Shown here piece after piece: positions 53,877-62,507 of a stretch of 64,000 nucleotides of DNA (its first letter is position 1; the number at the start of each line of letters is the position of its first letter). The notes below the pieces were generated by a model. It had not been told where the DNA came from. It made no database searches and saw only the letters and a program-made list of their open reading frames with translations. A program made the position numbers and the translations under genes. Origin of the DNA: Deltaproteobacteria bacterium (GTDB lineage Bacteria > Myxococcota_C > UBA6777). Location of the stretch: NCBI GenBank assembly GCA_006226375.1, contig SBHC01000088.1, positions 1-64,000 on the forward strand. Direction: 5' to 3'.

Positions 53877-54376
53877 TAATGGTCCTCCTTGGGACTACTC
53901 CTTTGATGAAGTCTTATCCAACTGCACATCACTATCTCTTTGTCTTCGTTATCGACGATAGCTACTCCGCCGAACCTACCTTCCTCCAAACTCTTAAACC
54001 CCGGTACGACATCGTGAATGACCTGTCATCACAGCAACATCCTTTGTCTACCGCCAGAGTCATCCAAAGGACTACAAGAACAAAACCCTTCGAATATTTT
54101 TGCTTGATTTCTTACGATAGCTACACTAGTCTTGAACTAGAGATAGTAGTAGAAAGTTCAAGAAGGTTCAAGATTTCTCCAATAGCTTCTCCAGCGATAT
54201 TGTTGTTTCTGAAACTCATTTTTATGTGTGACAAGTAGATTCTCCGTGCAGAGAGGAAAGCGCTCTTCGAGAAGACGTCGCTCGACGTCGAGATTTATCA
54301 AGAGCAAGCCAAGGACAGAGAAAACGCAAGGCCACCCGAGCGCCTTCGCGTTGGCCCAACTAGGAAAGGAACAACC
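53877..54376. other. 500-base divergent regulatory region
   Basis: Separates the hybrid kinase from the oxoamine synthase fusion. It contains ACGATAGCTAC twice (53955-53965 and 54114-54124), CTAGT-CTTGA-ACTAG near 54126, a GTTCAAG direct repeat near 54160 and the 16-bp palindrome below. A long open frame at 53765-54238 has no family signature and I do not call it. No confident -10/-35 or sigma54 site was found on either strand. Confidence 0.4.
54274..54289. promoter_or_regulatory. 16-bp palindrome upstream of oxoamine synthase fusion
   Basis: GACGTCG-CT-CGACGTC is a perfect inverted repeat (7-bp arms, 2-base centre) 88 bases before the ATG of the oxoamine synthase fusion. A CTTC-GA-GAAG palindrome lies directly upstream. 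Size and position suit a dimeric repressor or activator. Confidence 0.45.
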
Positions 54377-56950
54377 ATGGAATTTTCTGAGTATTTGGCA
54401 ACCGTTGAAGCGATGCACCTCGACGGGCAGAAACGAGGTCTCTTCTTTCAGGTCTGTGATGACTCCCAACTGGAGGGTCGAACCATTGCCCTGGATGGCA
54501 AGCCGCTGGTCTCATTCTCATCGTGTTCGTATTTGGGGTTGGAACTGCACCCCAAGCTGATCGAAGGGGCGCAGGTCGCAGCCGCCCGTTATGGAACACA
54601 GTTTTCGTCATCTCGAGGTTACATCTCAGCAGCCCCCTACCTTGAGTTGGAAGAGAAGCTCTCCGAGATCATGGGAGGGCACGCCCTCGTCACCTCCACC
54701 ACAACATTGGGACACCAATCGACGCTCATGACTCTCGCAACGGAGCATGACGCCATTGTCCTCGACCACCAAGTTCACCACAGCGTCCACCTCGCAGCCA
54801 ATCTGGCTCGTGCCAACGGCGCAACGGTCAAGATTGTCCGGCACGGTCAGCTTGATCGAGGCTACGATCTACTCAAAGAGTTGTCCCGTACACACGAGAA
54901 TGTCTGGTTCGCTTGCGATGGTGTGTTCAGCATGTTTGGCGACCTCGCACCCTTCGGCATTCTAGAGGACTTTCTCGCGATCGCTCCCAACATCCGACTG
55001 TATGTGGATGACGCCCATGGAATGAGCTGGACAGGAAAGTATGGACGCGGCTGCTTCCTCTCCCATATGCCCCTCCAAGATCGAATTGTTGTCGCCGTTT
55101 CGCTATGCAAAGCCTTCGGCGCAGGTGGGGCTTGTGTTGTCTTCGCCAGAGAGGAAGAACGGGAACGAGTGCGGATGTGTGGAGGTCCCCAATTGTTCTC
55201 GGGACCGATGCAACCTCCTATGTTGGGGGCCAGCCTTGCCTCAGCTCGCATTCACTTAACCGATGAATTGGTCACCTTGCAAGATCAGCTTCGCGAGAGA
55301 ATCTTGTATGTGAATCAGGCCATTGAGGAGAATGGACTTCCCTTGTTGGTCCGCAACGAAGCCCCCATTATCTTTGTGCCCATGGGAGCACCCAAAGTCG
55401 CCTGTACTGTCGCAGAACGTATGAGACAAGACGGCCACTTTATCAACGTTTCCATGTATCCAGCTGTCCCCCTGAAACGCTCAGGGATTCGGATCGCATT
55501 GACCTCCCTCCACACGATGGAAGAGATCGATGGGATGCTTAGTTCTTTGGTCCGCCACGCCTATGACGTGATGGAAGAAGAGTCCCTCTCTCCAGCAACC
55601 ATTGATGAGGTCTTCCGAAACGCAGTCCCCTCCGAGTCCAAAAGCGGCCAGTCGTACCGCTCAAGTCACGAGTTGGTGGCGTTTGCTGGGATTGACCTGC
55701 ACAAAGAAGAGTCAGAAGCTTCCCATTCATCCTCAAGCAGCGGGAAAGAAGCGGACCACGAACTTGCTGCTCCGACCGCAAAATCTGCGGTCGAGTTAAC
55801 TGTAAGCCACCACACCACCATTTATGATGTTGGCCCCAAAATGTGGGACCGGACCTTGGGAACGGAAGGCTCCTGCAGTTGGAACGCGATGGTGGCCTGG
55901 GAAAAGATCTTCAAGAACCATCCTGATCCTGCACACCGATGGGAGTTCCACTACATCGTTGTCAAGAACCACAAGGGCAAACCTGTGGCCGTCACGTTCT
56001 TCACACAAACGCTCTTAAAAGATGACATGTTAATGCGTGAGACCGTGTCGCAAGCTGTCGAAGAGCAACGAGCCGATGATCCCCTGTTCCTTACGTCCAA
56101 ATGCATGATGATGGGTTGCCTTGCCTCGGAAGGAAACCACCTCTACCTGGACAAGAGCGGCCCTTGGCAAGAAGCTCTGCACAAGATCCTTGAGACCATC
56201 ACACTGGAAGTCGAGAGTTCAGGAGCCTCCGCGCTCATGCTCCGTGACCTTCCTGGCGAAGACCCAACCATGGATCAGTTCTTCCTGGAGAATGGCTTCG
56301 TCAAAATTCCAATGCTTGACAGCCACCGGCTGGAGTTAACCTGGCCGAACGAAGACGTGTGGCTGGAGTCCTTGCGACGAAAGCAGCGCTACTACGTGAT
56401 GCGTCAAATGCGTGATGTTGCCGAAAAATACGAACACCAGATCTTTGGGTGCAACGCCGGACAGAACGTTCGACTGACGGAGGAAGAACACGACCAATTG
56501 TATGCTCTGTACCGCGCCGTCGACCAACAGAAGAAACGCATCAACATCTTCCCCTTCCCCTCTACGATCCTGCGCGAGTTGGAGCAAAATCCAGCTTGGG
56601 AGATTGTGACCTTCAAGCTACCTGAAGAACATGGAGGACCCGGCGACTCCTCCTTCGTTGCATTTTACGCGGCTCACATCTGCCAACAGCATTACATGCC
56701 TTTGTTTTGTGGATTGGACTATCGATTCGTCCGAGAACACGGAGCCTACCGTCAAATGCTGTACCACATGAAGCGCAGGGCCGAAGAGCTCCACATGCGA
56801 GTGGTCCACTACGGAATGGACGCTGACTTTGTCAAAAGTCGTTTGGGAACACAAGCCCACCAGTGGTGCGCCTACGTCCAAAGTAGAGACGACTACAACG
56901 CGACCGTGCTTGGACAAATCGTTGCAGAACTCGGCGTTTCCAAACGATGA
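54377..56950 (+). CDS. Alpha-oxoamine synthase fused to GNAT/FemAB-like acyltransferase
   Basis: 857 residues, with AAGGAAC before ATG 54377. Residues 1-~395 are a PLP-dependent alpha-oxoamine synthase (BioF/KBL/SPT/CqsA fold): FSSCSYLGLELHPKL, DHQVHHSVHL, the PLP ring residue in VDDAHGMSWTG (211-214) and PLP lysine K245 in SLCKAFGAGG. It would condense an amino acid with an acyl-CoA, releasing CO2 and CoA. A Ser/Glu-rich linker (~415-465) leads to a GNAT/FemAB-like half (~475-857), with RRKQRYYVMRQMRDVAEK and a closing FCGLDYRFVREHGAYRQMLYHMKRRAEE segment. Such fusions exist in databases, and the product here is unknown. Lipid or signal-molecule synthesis are the options. The divergent neighbour is a CqsS-like hybrid kinase. 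Confidence 0.87.
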   Translation: MEFSEYLATVEAMHLDGQKRGLFFQVCDDSQLEGRTIALDGKPLVSFSSCSYLGLELHPKLIEGAQVAAARYGTQFSSSRGYISAAPYLELEEKLSEIMGGHALVTSTTTLGHQSTLMTLATEHDAIVLDHQVHHSVHLAANLARANGATVKIVRHGQLDRGYDLLKELSRTHENVWFACDGVFSMFGDLAPFGILEDFLAIAPNIRLYVDDAHGMSWTGKYGRGCFLSHMPLQDRIVVAVSLCKAFGAGGACVVFAREEERERVRMCGGPQLFSGPMQPPMLGASLASARIHLTDELVTLQDQLRERILYVNQAIEENGLPLLVRNEAPIIFVPMGAPKVACTVAERMRQDGHFINVSMYPAVPLKRSGIRIALTSLHTMEEIDGMLSSLVRHAYDVMEEESLSPATIDEVFRNAVPSESKSGQSYRSSHELVAFAGIDLHKEESEASHSSSSSGKEADHELAAPTAKSAVELTVSHHTTIYDVGPKMWDRTLGTEGSCSWNAMVAWEKIFKNHPDPAHRWEFHYIVVKNHKGKPVAVTFFTQTLLKDDMLMRETVSQAVEEQRADDPLFLTSKCMMMGCLASEGNHLYLDKSGPWQEALHKILETITLEVESSGASALMLRDLPGEDPTMDQFFLENGFVKIPMLDSHRLELTWPNEDVWLESLRRKQRYYVMRQMRDVAEKYEHQIFGCNAGQNVRLTEEEHDQLYALYRAVDQQKKRINIFPFPSTILRELEQNPAWEIVTFKLPEEHGGPGDSSFVAFYAAHICQQHYMPLFCGLDYRFVREHGAYRQMLYHMKRRAEELHMRVVHYGMDADFVKSRLGTQAHQWCAYVQSRDDYNATVLGQIVAELGVSKR

Positions 56951-57052
56951 TCCAAACTCGCTGTGAGTAGGTGAACTTCTACCCAGCGGTGTTGTCCCTA
57001 TCAACATCGTTGGGTACAAAAGAGATTCACCCTTACAGCGAGAGCACAGAGA

Positions 57053-59542
57053 ATGTTCGTCCGAGCTATCGTATCGACAGTGTTGCTACTTTCCCCTGCA
57101 GCCGTGGCCAGTGCTTCCCCTCCACAACGAAGCACAACCTCTCCAAGACCTTCCATTCCCAAACCGGGAAAGCCTTGCCCTCCTCTTAGAAGCCAGACCA
57201 AGAAGTCCCACAACCGAAGGCCTGCCCACTTACAACATACCTTTCCCCTCTTCGTATCTGAAAAAACGAAAGGAAAACCACCAGCACGGCAAGAGCTGCA
57301 AAAAACGCTGGTTGCAACGCCAGCAAGACAGCGGGCTACCCTCTACTTCCAACTCGCCAAGCTGGACTGGAGCCGCAGCCAAAAGCTCGCATCACAAGCA
57401 AGAAAGAGTCCATCGCTCCAAGCCCGAGTCAAAGCGTTGCGAAGACAATCCGCACGAACCCTCTACACTATCATGAAGAACTATCCGAGGTTCTCGAAGA
57501 ATTGTGAGGTCTACTTCTTGCTGGGACGTTGTCTCAGCAGCCTGGGAAAAGCGAAAGCTGCCTTGCATGTCTATCGTGTCTTCCTTCAACGGTTTGGGAA
57601 GAAGTACCCGTCGTGCCCTTACGCGCCCCACGCCTACCTCGCTTTTGGAGACTATTACTTCAACAAAGGCCAGGTACGTACGGCGCTGACTTCGTACCAA
57701 AATGTATTGAAGTACCCCAACAACAGCGTCTATAACTATGCTCTGTACAAAGCGGGCTGGTCTTATTTCAACCTGGTACAATATCGCAAGGCTTTGCGAA
57801 CCTTTGCCAAGGTGTCTCAAAGAACCCTCACAACGAAAAAGACCCATCCCAGAATCCACAAGCAGCAACAGCGAATGTACAATTTCTTGTTACGCCGAGA
57901 AGCGCTACGAGACCTTGTTTTAAGCTATAGCTATGTAGGCTCCACCCAACAAGCGCTGCCATTTTTCACGAAAGCCAGCTCTCCATCCCATGCTCTAGCC
58001 ATGCTCAAGCAACTAGGAAGACAGTACCAAGACCAGGGTAAGTTTGCTTCCGCACTCACGGTGTACCAAACGTTGGAAAGGAAAGCATCATCCGACGAAA
58101 ACAAGCTGCGTTTTCAACTCAAGCAACTGCAAATGGCGCAACGTATGTCATCCATGAAGCAAGTGATGCAGCTTGCCAAGAGCGTTGCCCAACGAGTTCA
58201 ACGCTCCCAAACCAAGCCCGGCAACAGAACCGTATTACAAACAACAAAGCAACGAATTTGTTGTGAGCTACGAAGTCTGGCGCAACAGCGTCACTACGAA
58301 AGCCAGAAGACAAGAAGCAACCGAACCTTACGACATGCGGCGATGCTGTACAAGCTTTATCTCAGCACGTGCCCAACCACACAAGATAGCTACACCTACC
58401 ACTTTTGGCTGGGAGCTATCCACTTCCGGCTTCGCCAGTATAACCAAGCAGGACAGCACTACACAAGTTCCTTCCAACTCAAGAAGGTCGGCAAGGTAGC
58501 AGAAAACGCAGCATACAACGCTGTGATTGCGTACAGAACAAACACCGACAAGGCCAACAAGCAAGCACGAAGCCTCCCAGCAAAGACCCCAAAGAGACAA
58601 TCCCTCCTTGCCTTTCAACGTGCATACAAAGCATGCAAACAATTCCTCCAACGCTTTCCTTCTTCTGAATATGCGCCACACGTTCGGTACATCTACGCTC
58701 AGATGCTTTATCGCAAGAGTCGATTCATCCAAGCGCTACCGCATCTCTTTCGCTTGGTACGAAAGCACCCCAAGCACCCCATAGCAAGCAACGCAGCCCG
58801 GCTGATTTTAGACATCTATAACATCCAAAAGAAATGGAAGAAGCTACAACAAGCAGCCATCTTCTTTTCTCAAACAACTCACTTGGGGAACCAACCGTTC
58901 AAAAAAGAGATCCACCAAGTGGTACAGCAATCAACCTATAAGATATGCCAAGTCCAGATGCACTCCCAATCCTTTGCAGAGGCGGGAAAGTGCTTTTCAG
59001 ACGTCACGAAGAAGTTTCCTCGCTCACGGTGGGCGGACAAGGCTTTGTTTAACGCTGCGCTATCCTACCAGAGGGCGAAGAAAGACAACCTCGCTCTCCA
59101 GGCTCGGATATTGCTCACACGTCATTACCCTCATTCGCCCCTGAGCGCCCCTAGTTTGTGGGCTGTGGCAAGTTACTACAGCATGCAAAAGAATCACCTC
59201 CTGGCCTCGCGCTACTTTGGGATGTATGTCTACCGCTACCGCCAAGCTCGACGAACCCTTCAAGCCATGTTGTTTCAGGCCACACACCTGGAGGCCTCAG
59301 GCTCAACAAACCAAGCGATGCAGGTGTACAAGAGGTTACTTTCTTCGGCGAGATGGCGCACAGGAAGCCCCAGGAGATTTGTGGCTGTTTACTTTCACGT
59401 CGCCAAGCATCAAAAGAAGCAGAAGAAGTACAAGCTTTACGCTGCCATGATGAAACGATTCCTCAACAAACGTTGGGGAACGCCCCGCCAACGACGCTAT
59501 GCACGCAAAGAATACCGTTGGGCTCTACGTCAGAAGCCTTAG
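57053..59542 (+). CDS. Exported TPR-repeat protein
   Basis: 829 residues with a signal peptide (MFVRAIVSTVLLLSPAAVASA|SPP). A Ser/Pro/Lys-rich stretch (~22-80) is followed by many TPR units to the end, e.g. VYFLLGRCLSSLGKAKAALHVYRVFLQRFGKKYPSCPYAPHAYLAFGDYYFNKGQ and ADKALFNAALSYQRAKKDNLALQARILLTRHYPHSPLSA. The pattern resembles BamD/YbgF-like TPR proteins (TPR_6). It is very basic (Lys/Arg/Gln-rich). Probably a periplasmic or outer-membrane scaffold. It starts about 100 bases after the oxoamine synthase fusion and may share its transcript. It converges with the LytTR regulator gene over 16 bases. Confidence 0.82.
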   Translation: MFVRAIVSTVLLLSPAAVASASPPQRSTTSPRPSIPKPGKPCPPLRSQTKKSHNRRPAHLQHTFPLFVSEKTKGKPPARQELQKTLVATPARQRATLYFQLAKLDWSRSQKLASQARKSPSLQARVKALRRQSARTLYTIMKNYPRFSKNCEVYFLLGRCLSSLGKAKAALHVYRVFLQRFGKKYPSCPYAPHAYLAFGDYYFNKGQVRTALTSYQNVLKYPNNSVYNYALYKAGWSYFNLVQYRKALRTFAKVSQRTLTTKKTHPRIHKQQQRMYNFLLRREALRDLVLSYSYVGSTQQALPFFTKASSPSHALAMLKQLGRQYQDQGKFASALTVYQTLERKASSDENKLRFQLKQLQMAQRMSSMKQVMQLAKSVAQRVQRSQTKPGNRTVLQTTKQRICCELRSLAQQRHYESQKTRSNRTLRHAAMLYKLYLSTCPTTQDSYTYHFWLGAIHFRLRQYNQAGQHYTSSFQLKKVGKVAENAAYNAVIAYRTNTDKANKQARSLPAKTPKRQSLLAFQRAYKACKQFLQRFPSSEYAPHVRYIYAQMLYRKSRFIQALPHLFRLVRKHPKHPIASNAARLILDIYNIQKKWKKLQQAAIFFSQTTHLGNQPFKKEIHQVVQQSTYKICQVQMHSQSFAEAGKCFSDVTKKFPRSRWADKALFNAALSYQRAKKDNLALQARILLTRHYPHSPLSAPSLWAVASYYSMQKNHLLASRYFGMYVYRYRQARRTLQAMLFQATHLEASGSTNQAMQVYKRLLSSARWRTGSPRRFVAVYFHVAKHQKKQKKYKLYAAMMKRFLNKRWGTPRQRRYARKEYRWALRQKP

Positions 59543-59558
59543 GAAAGTCCGAGACCCT

Positions 59559-60326
59559 TCAGAGTTGCAGCACAGCCTTCAACTTTTGGTATCCAGAGCG
59601 ACTGATTCCAAGCTGGGTTCCGTCGTGAAGACGCGCAACATAGCGGTCTTTTTGCAGTGGTTCGATGCGCGCCAAACGATCGAGTTGAAGGAGATGAGAG
59701 CGGTGAATCCGAACAAACTTGTTGGGGTTTAAGGCTTTCTCCAGGCTGCCCAAGGTTTGGTGCTTCAAATACGTCGCCTCACCCACACGAATGGAGACAT
59801 AGTCGTCGGCTGCTTCAATGTAATCGATCTGGTCCACAGGGAGGATATGGATCTGACGTCCTTCTTTGATCACCAACCGCTGAAGGAACGGCTCCTCTTC
59901 GGAAGCAAGAGTCGCCAATTGAAGCTCCTGCGCAGAGGGGATCTGTGCCTGCCTCTGCCTATCGATTTTGGAAAGACACTCGGCCAAACGTTCCTCCGAG
60001 AATGGCTTCAACAAATAGTCCACAGCGTGGGCATCAAACGCGCGCACAGCATACTCGTCAAAGGCTGTTACAAACACAACCATCGGCGGTTCTTCCAGCA
60101 GGTCAAGGACTTCAAAGCCATCCAGTTTGGGCATACAGATGTCCAGAAAGAGAACGTCCGGTTGGTGTTGGCCCACCGCTTTGACAGCCTCAAATCCATT
60201 GGCACACTCAGCCACAACCTCCACTTCAGGATGTTCCCCAAGCATCTCTCGAAGCAAATGACGCGCAAGCTCCTCATCGTCCACAACAAGGGCGGTGTAA
60301 CGTTCAGGCTTGGGCGATTGCGTCAT
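59559..60326 (-). CDS. LytTR-family response regulator
   Basis: 255 residues from ATG 60326, preferred because GAAGGAG lies 8 bases upstream; the frame is open further but lacks a ribosome site. The receiver domain (~8-125) has the acidic pair VVDDEE, the phosphoacceptor in VLFLDICMPKLDG, Thr in VFVTAFDEYAVRAF, and Lys in YLLKPFSEER. The LytTR DNA-binding domain (~150-253) carries RLVIKEGRQIHILPVDQIDYIEAADDYVSI... KFVRIHRSHLLQLD. It overlaps the LytS-type kinase gene by 23 bases, so translation is probably coupled. A direct repeat array fitting a LytTR site lies upstream of the operon and of the serine hydrolase gene. Confidence 0.94.
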   Translation of the reverse strand: MTQSPKPERYTALVVDDEELARHLLREMLGEHPEVEVVAECANGFEAVKAVGQHQPDVLFLDICMPKLDGFEVLDLLEEPPMVVFVTAFDEYAVRAFDAHAVDYLLKPFSEERLAECLSKIDRQRQAQIPSAQELQLATLASEEEPFLQRLVIKEGRQIHILPVDQIDYIEAADDYVSIRVGEATYLKHQTLGSLEKALNPNKFVRIHRSHLLQLDRLARIEPLQKDRYVARLHDGTQLGISRSGYQKLKAVLQL

Positions 60327-61374
60327 GGTTAGGCTCCTTCGTAACAGGCAACTGCAAATGGACGTTGAACTGGTTGTTTGTTCGATGCAACGTAAGAACA
60401 GAGCGGCGACCGTACAAAGAGTCCAGCCGTTCACGGGTCAGACGAAGACCGTGACCTTCCTTAAGCTTCGACTCGCCTTCTTGCGGGTCTGTGTCGTTGC
60501 GTAGCTCAATCGCAAGGGTATCATCCTGGAGTTCGATCGACAGTGAGACTTCTCCACCTTCGGGCAGCCCCTGAATCCCATGTTTGATGGCATTTTCGAC
60601 CAAAGGCTGAAGGAGTAGAGAAGGGATCCTCAGCGCCAGAGACTCTTCAGCGACGGCATCGCGCCACACCAGACGTTCTCCAAACCGCTCCTGCTCCACA
60701 GCCAGATAGCTTCGCAACAAGCTTAACTCCTCTGACAAAGGAATCCAATCCTGGTTCGAGACCTTGAGAGTGGCGCGAAGAAAATCCGCCAGAGCCACGC
60801 ACATTCGCCTGGCTCTCTTGGCATCCAAAGTCACCAACGCGCTGATGGAGTTAAGACTGTTGAAGAGAAAGTGAGGACGAAGCTGAGAACGAAGGGCCTT
60901 AAGCTCCGACTCCTTGGCAGCGATCTGTGCCTTGAGCGCCGTCTCTTGCAGAAGCCTCGCGCTCTCTTGCGCGAGAACAGCGTAAAAGTAGGCTCCTGCA
61001 TACCCAAAGCCCATCACCCCAAAGACGACAAGCTCAGGGACGACCCGGTTGTACACCACAAGATACTGCTCCAGCGTAACGAACAACGTAGCCCAACAAA
61101 GGAACAGCCACAACGCCGAGGCAATCACAGCCCCACAAACAAACGCCGTAAGGATGTGCCACCATGTTCGTCGTCGAATCGGCATAGCACGGGCGATAAA
61201 ATAGGCCGACGAAGCAAACGGCGCGAACCCCCAGCCCCCTACCAGCCCCATCCCCCAACCCAAGGACGTTCCAACCAAGGAATCCCAAAGCAAGAGAACA
61301 CTGAGCAACAACGGCATAGGAAGCCAGGCCAGATAGAAGGACATTTGAAGTCGTGTAGAGAGAGAGCGTGGCAT
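60304..61374 (-). CDS. LytS-type sensor histidine kinase
   Basis: 356 residues from ATG 61374 (TTG 61377 immediately before is less likely). Four to five hydrophobic helices occupy ~10-140. The phosphorylation motif of the His_kinase family is RPHFLFNSLNSISALV. An HATPase_c-like domain follows (LLLQPLVENAIKHGI... SLSIELQDDTLAIELRNDTD... GHGLRLTRERLDSLYG). Together with the downstream LytTR regulator this is a LytSR/YehUT-type two-component system. The kinase is the middle gene of an operon with a LiaF-like membrane protein upstream (39-base gap). The signal is unknown, probably envelope stress by analogy with LiaF systems. Confidence 0.93.
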   Translation of the reverse strand: MPRSLSTRLQMSFYLAWLPMPLLLSVLLLWDSLVGTSLGWGMGLVGGWGFAPFASSAYFIARAMPIRRRTWWHILTAFVCGAVIASALWLFLCWATLFVTLEQYLVVYNRVVPELVVFGVMGFGYAGAYFYAVLAQESARLLQETALKAQIAAKESELKALRSQLRPHFLFNSLNSISALVTLDAKRARRMCVALADFLRATLKVSNQDWIPLSEELSLLRSYLAVEQERFGERLVWRDAVAEESLALRIPSLLLQPLVENAIKHGIQGLPEGGEVSLSIELQDDTLAIELRNDTDPQEGESKLKEGHGLRLTRERLDSLYGRRSVLTLHRTNNQFNVHLQLPVTKEPNHDAIAQA

Positions 61375-61413
61375 CAAGAATCAACCTTAGAGAGTCGAAA
61401 AGAAAACAAAGAT

Positions 61414-62151
61414 CTACTCTGTAACCGAGGAGCCATCGTACACTTCAATGCTTCCCATCACGGCTTCGCCTCTGATGTTGAGAACAGGAGCATCGTCATC
61501 AATTCGTGGGTTCCTTCGATGGTCTTCAAAGCTTCCCATCACAGGAGTGACATCTGAGACAACGCGCCAGTGTTTGGGAAGAAACAACTCAATGCTACCC
61601 ATCACAGCGGTTGTTTTGATGACCGCTTCCTTTTCAAGGATAGCTTGGGTTAAGTCCAATTCATAGCTTCCCATCACGACTTCGATCTTCGCATCCACCA
61701 GAGGCTCTCCTTCCACCCGCGTTTTTCGGGAGCCAAGAACAACGCTTCCTCGAACCTGTCCGCCTGGAACCGCCGTCCCGCCTCGACCTCTACCACTCTT
61801 GCGACACTTCGGTTTAAAGATCGCATGAAGCCCCACCACGATCAGCAAGATAGGCCAGATGAATCGCCACTCCAGCTGAATGATGTCGAGCTTTTGAAGC
61901 TGAAACGCGGTCCCCACCGCTAAGAGAATAAGACCGTTCCAACGCTCGCCCGAATGTTTGGGGAACAAAAAGTTAATGGCGCCAATCACCACGAGAATCA
62001 TGGGCCAATAGGTCCGAATGGAGATATGTTCCAGGTAGCCCAACTGTTTGAGCAAGAAGAACACCCCAACCCCGACGAGTAGAATTCCAAAACCAACCGA
62101 ACTCCAGCCTCTCTGTTGGGTACGTCGCGAACGATAACGGTATTTCGACAT
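61414..62151 (-). CDS. LiaF-like membrane protein
   Basis: 245 residues from ATG 62151 with GAGAGGA about 8 bases upstream. Four hydrophobic segments lie in the first ~110 residues (FGILLVGVGVFFLLKQLGYL, WPMILVVIGAINFLF, LILLAVGTAFQLQ, WPILLIVVGLHAIF). The C-terminal half contains the repeated VMGSYELDL, VMGSIELFLP, VMGSFED and VMGSIEVYD turns, the beta-helix-like repeat of LiaF/cell-wall-active antibiotic-response domains. In Bacillus LiaF keeps a two-component system off until the envelope is damaged. Here a homologue precedes the LytS-type kinase, so a similar brake is a reasonable inference. First gene of the three-gene operon. Confidence 0.88.
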   Translation of the reverse strand: MSKYRYRSRRTQQRGWSSVGFGILLVGVGVFFLLKQLGYLEHISIRTYWPMILVVIGAINFLFPKHSGERWNGLILLAVGTAFQLQKLDIIQLEWRFIWPILLIVVGLHAIFKPKCRKSGRGRGGTAVPGGQVRGSVVLGSRKTRVEGEPLVDAKIEVVMGSYELDLTQAILEKEAVIKTTAVMGSIELFLPKHWRVVSDVTPVMGSFEDHRRNPRIDDDAPVLNIRGEAVMGSIEVYDGSSVTE

Positions 62152-62320
62152 CGATATGTCCTCTCTATGGAAACTCTAGGAGAAAAGTCAAAGCAACATG
62201 CGGAACTCTCGCAAGGAGTTTAGGGGAGACGAAACTCAAAGCCGCTCACGTTTGACGACTCCCTTACCGCTTCTGACAGTTTTGATTCTACATCGAAACC
62301 CAACGTTCCCCCTTTTTCTT

Positions 62321-62392
62321 TCGGTGAATGACAGCCTGCGTTCGGTGAATGACAGAAGCTCACAAGGCAGGCCACTTCCCTTGTCGGTGAAG
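62321..62392 (+). promoter_or_regulatory. Three LytTR-like boxes phased at 21 bp
   Basis: TCGGTGAAT at 62321-62329, TCGGTGAAT at 62342-62350 and TCGGTGAAG at 62384-62392 start 21 and 42 bp apart, with a degenerate box in the empty slot (62363). The first two are part of an identical 15-base block (TTCGGTGAATGACAG). LytTR regulators bind ~9-bp direct repeats about 21 bp apart, and these boxes fit 7 of 9 positions of the consensus as I remember it. They lie just upstream of a candidate promoter for the serine hydrolase and 170 bases upstream of the LiaF-like gene. The remaining bases of the 356-base gap hold nothing else I can support. Confidence 0.55.
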
Positions 62393-62406
62393 TGGGACCT
62401 CAAAAG

Positions 62407-62435
62407 TTGCTGAACGCTTCCCAGATTTTTATGGT
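62407..62435 (+). promoter_or_regulatory. Candidate promoter of serine hydrolase gene
   Basis: TTGCTG, 17 bases, then TATGGT, starting 14 bases after the last LytTR-like box, a normal position for activation. Transcription would begin near 62442 and leave a leader of about 65 bases. Confidence 0.4.
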
Positions 62436-62507
62436 AGGGCCGAAGACACGAACCAAGCGACCCTTCCAAGGAGTCGCATCCATGATGCTAACGGAGGAGA
62501 ACCTATC

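Noticed and set aside
53765-54238. 157-codon open frame between hybrid kinase and oxoamine synthase
   Set aside because: It overlaps the kinase start on the other strand, has no ribosome site or family signature, and its composition looks like translated intergenic DNA.
62198-62413. 71-codon open frame over the LytTR-like boxes
   Set aside because: It contains the direct repeats in frame but has no ribosome site, and the regulatory reading explains the sequence better.
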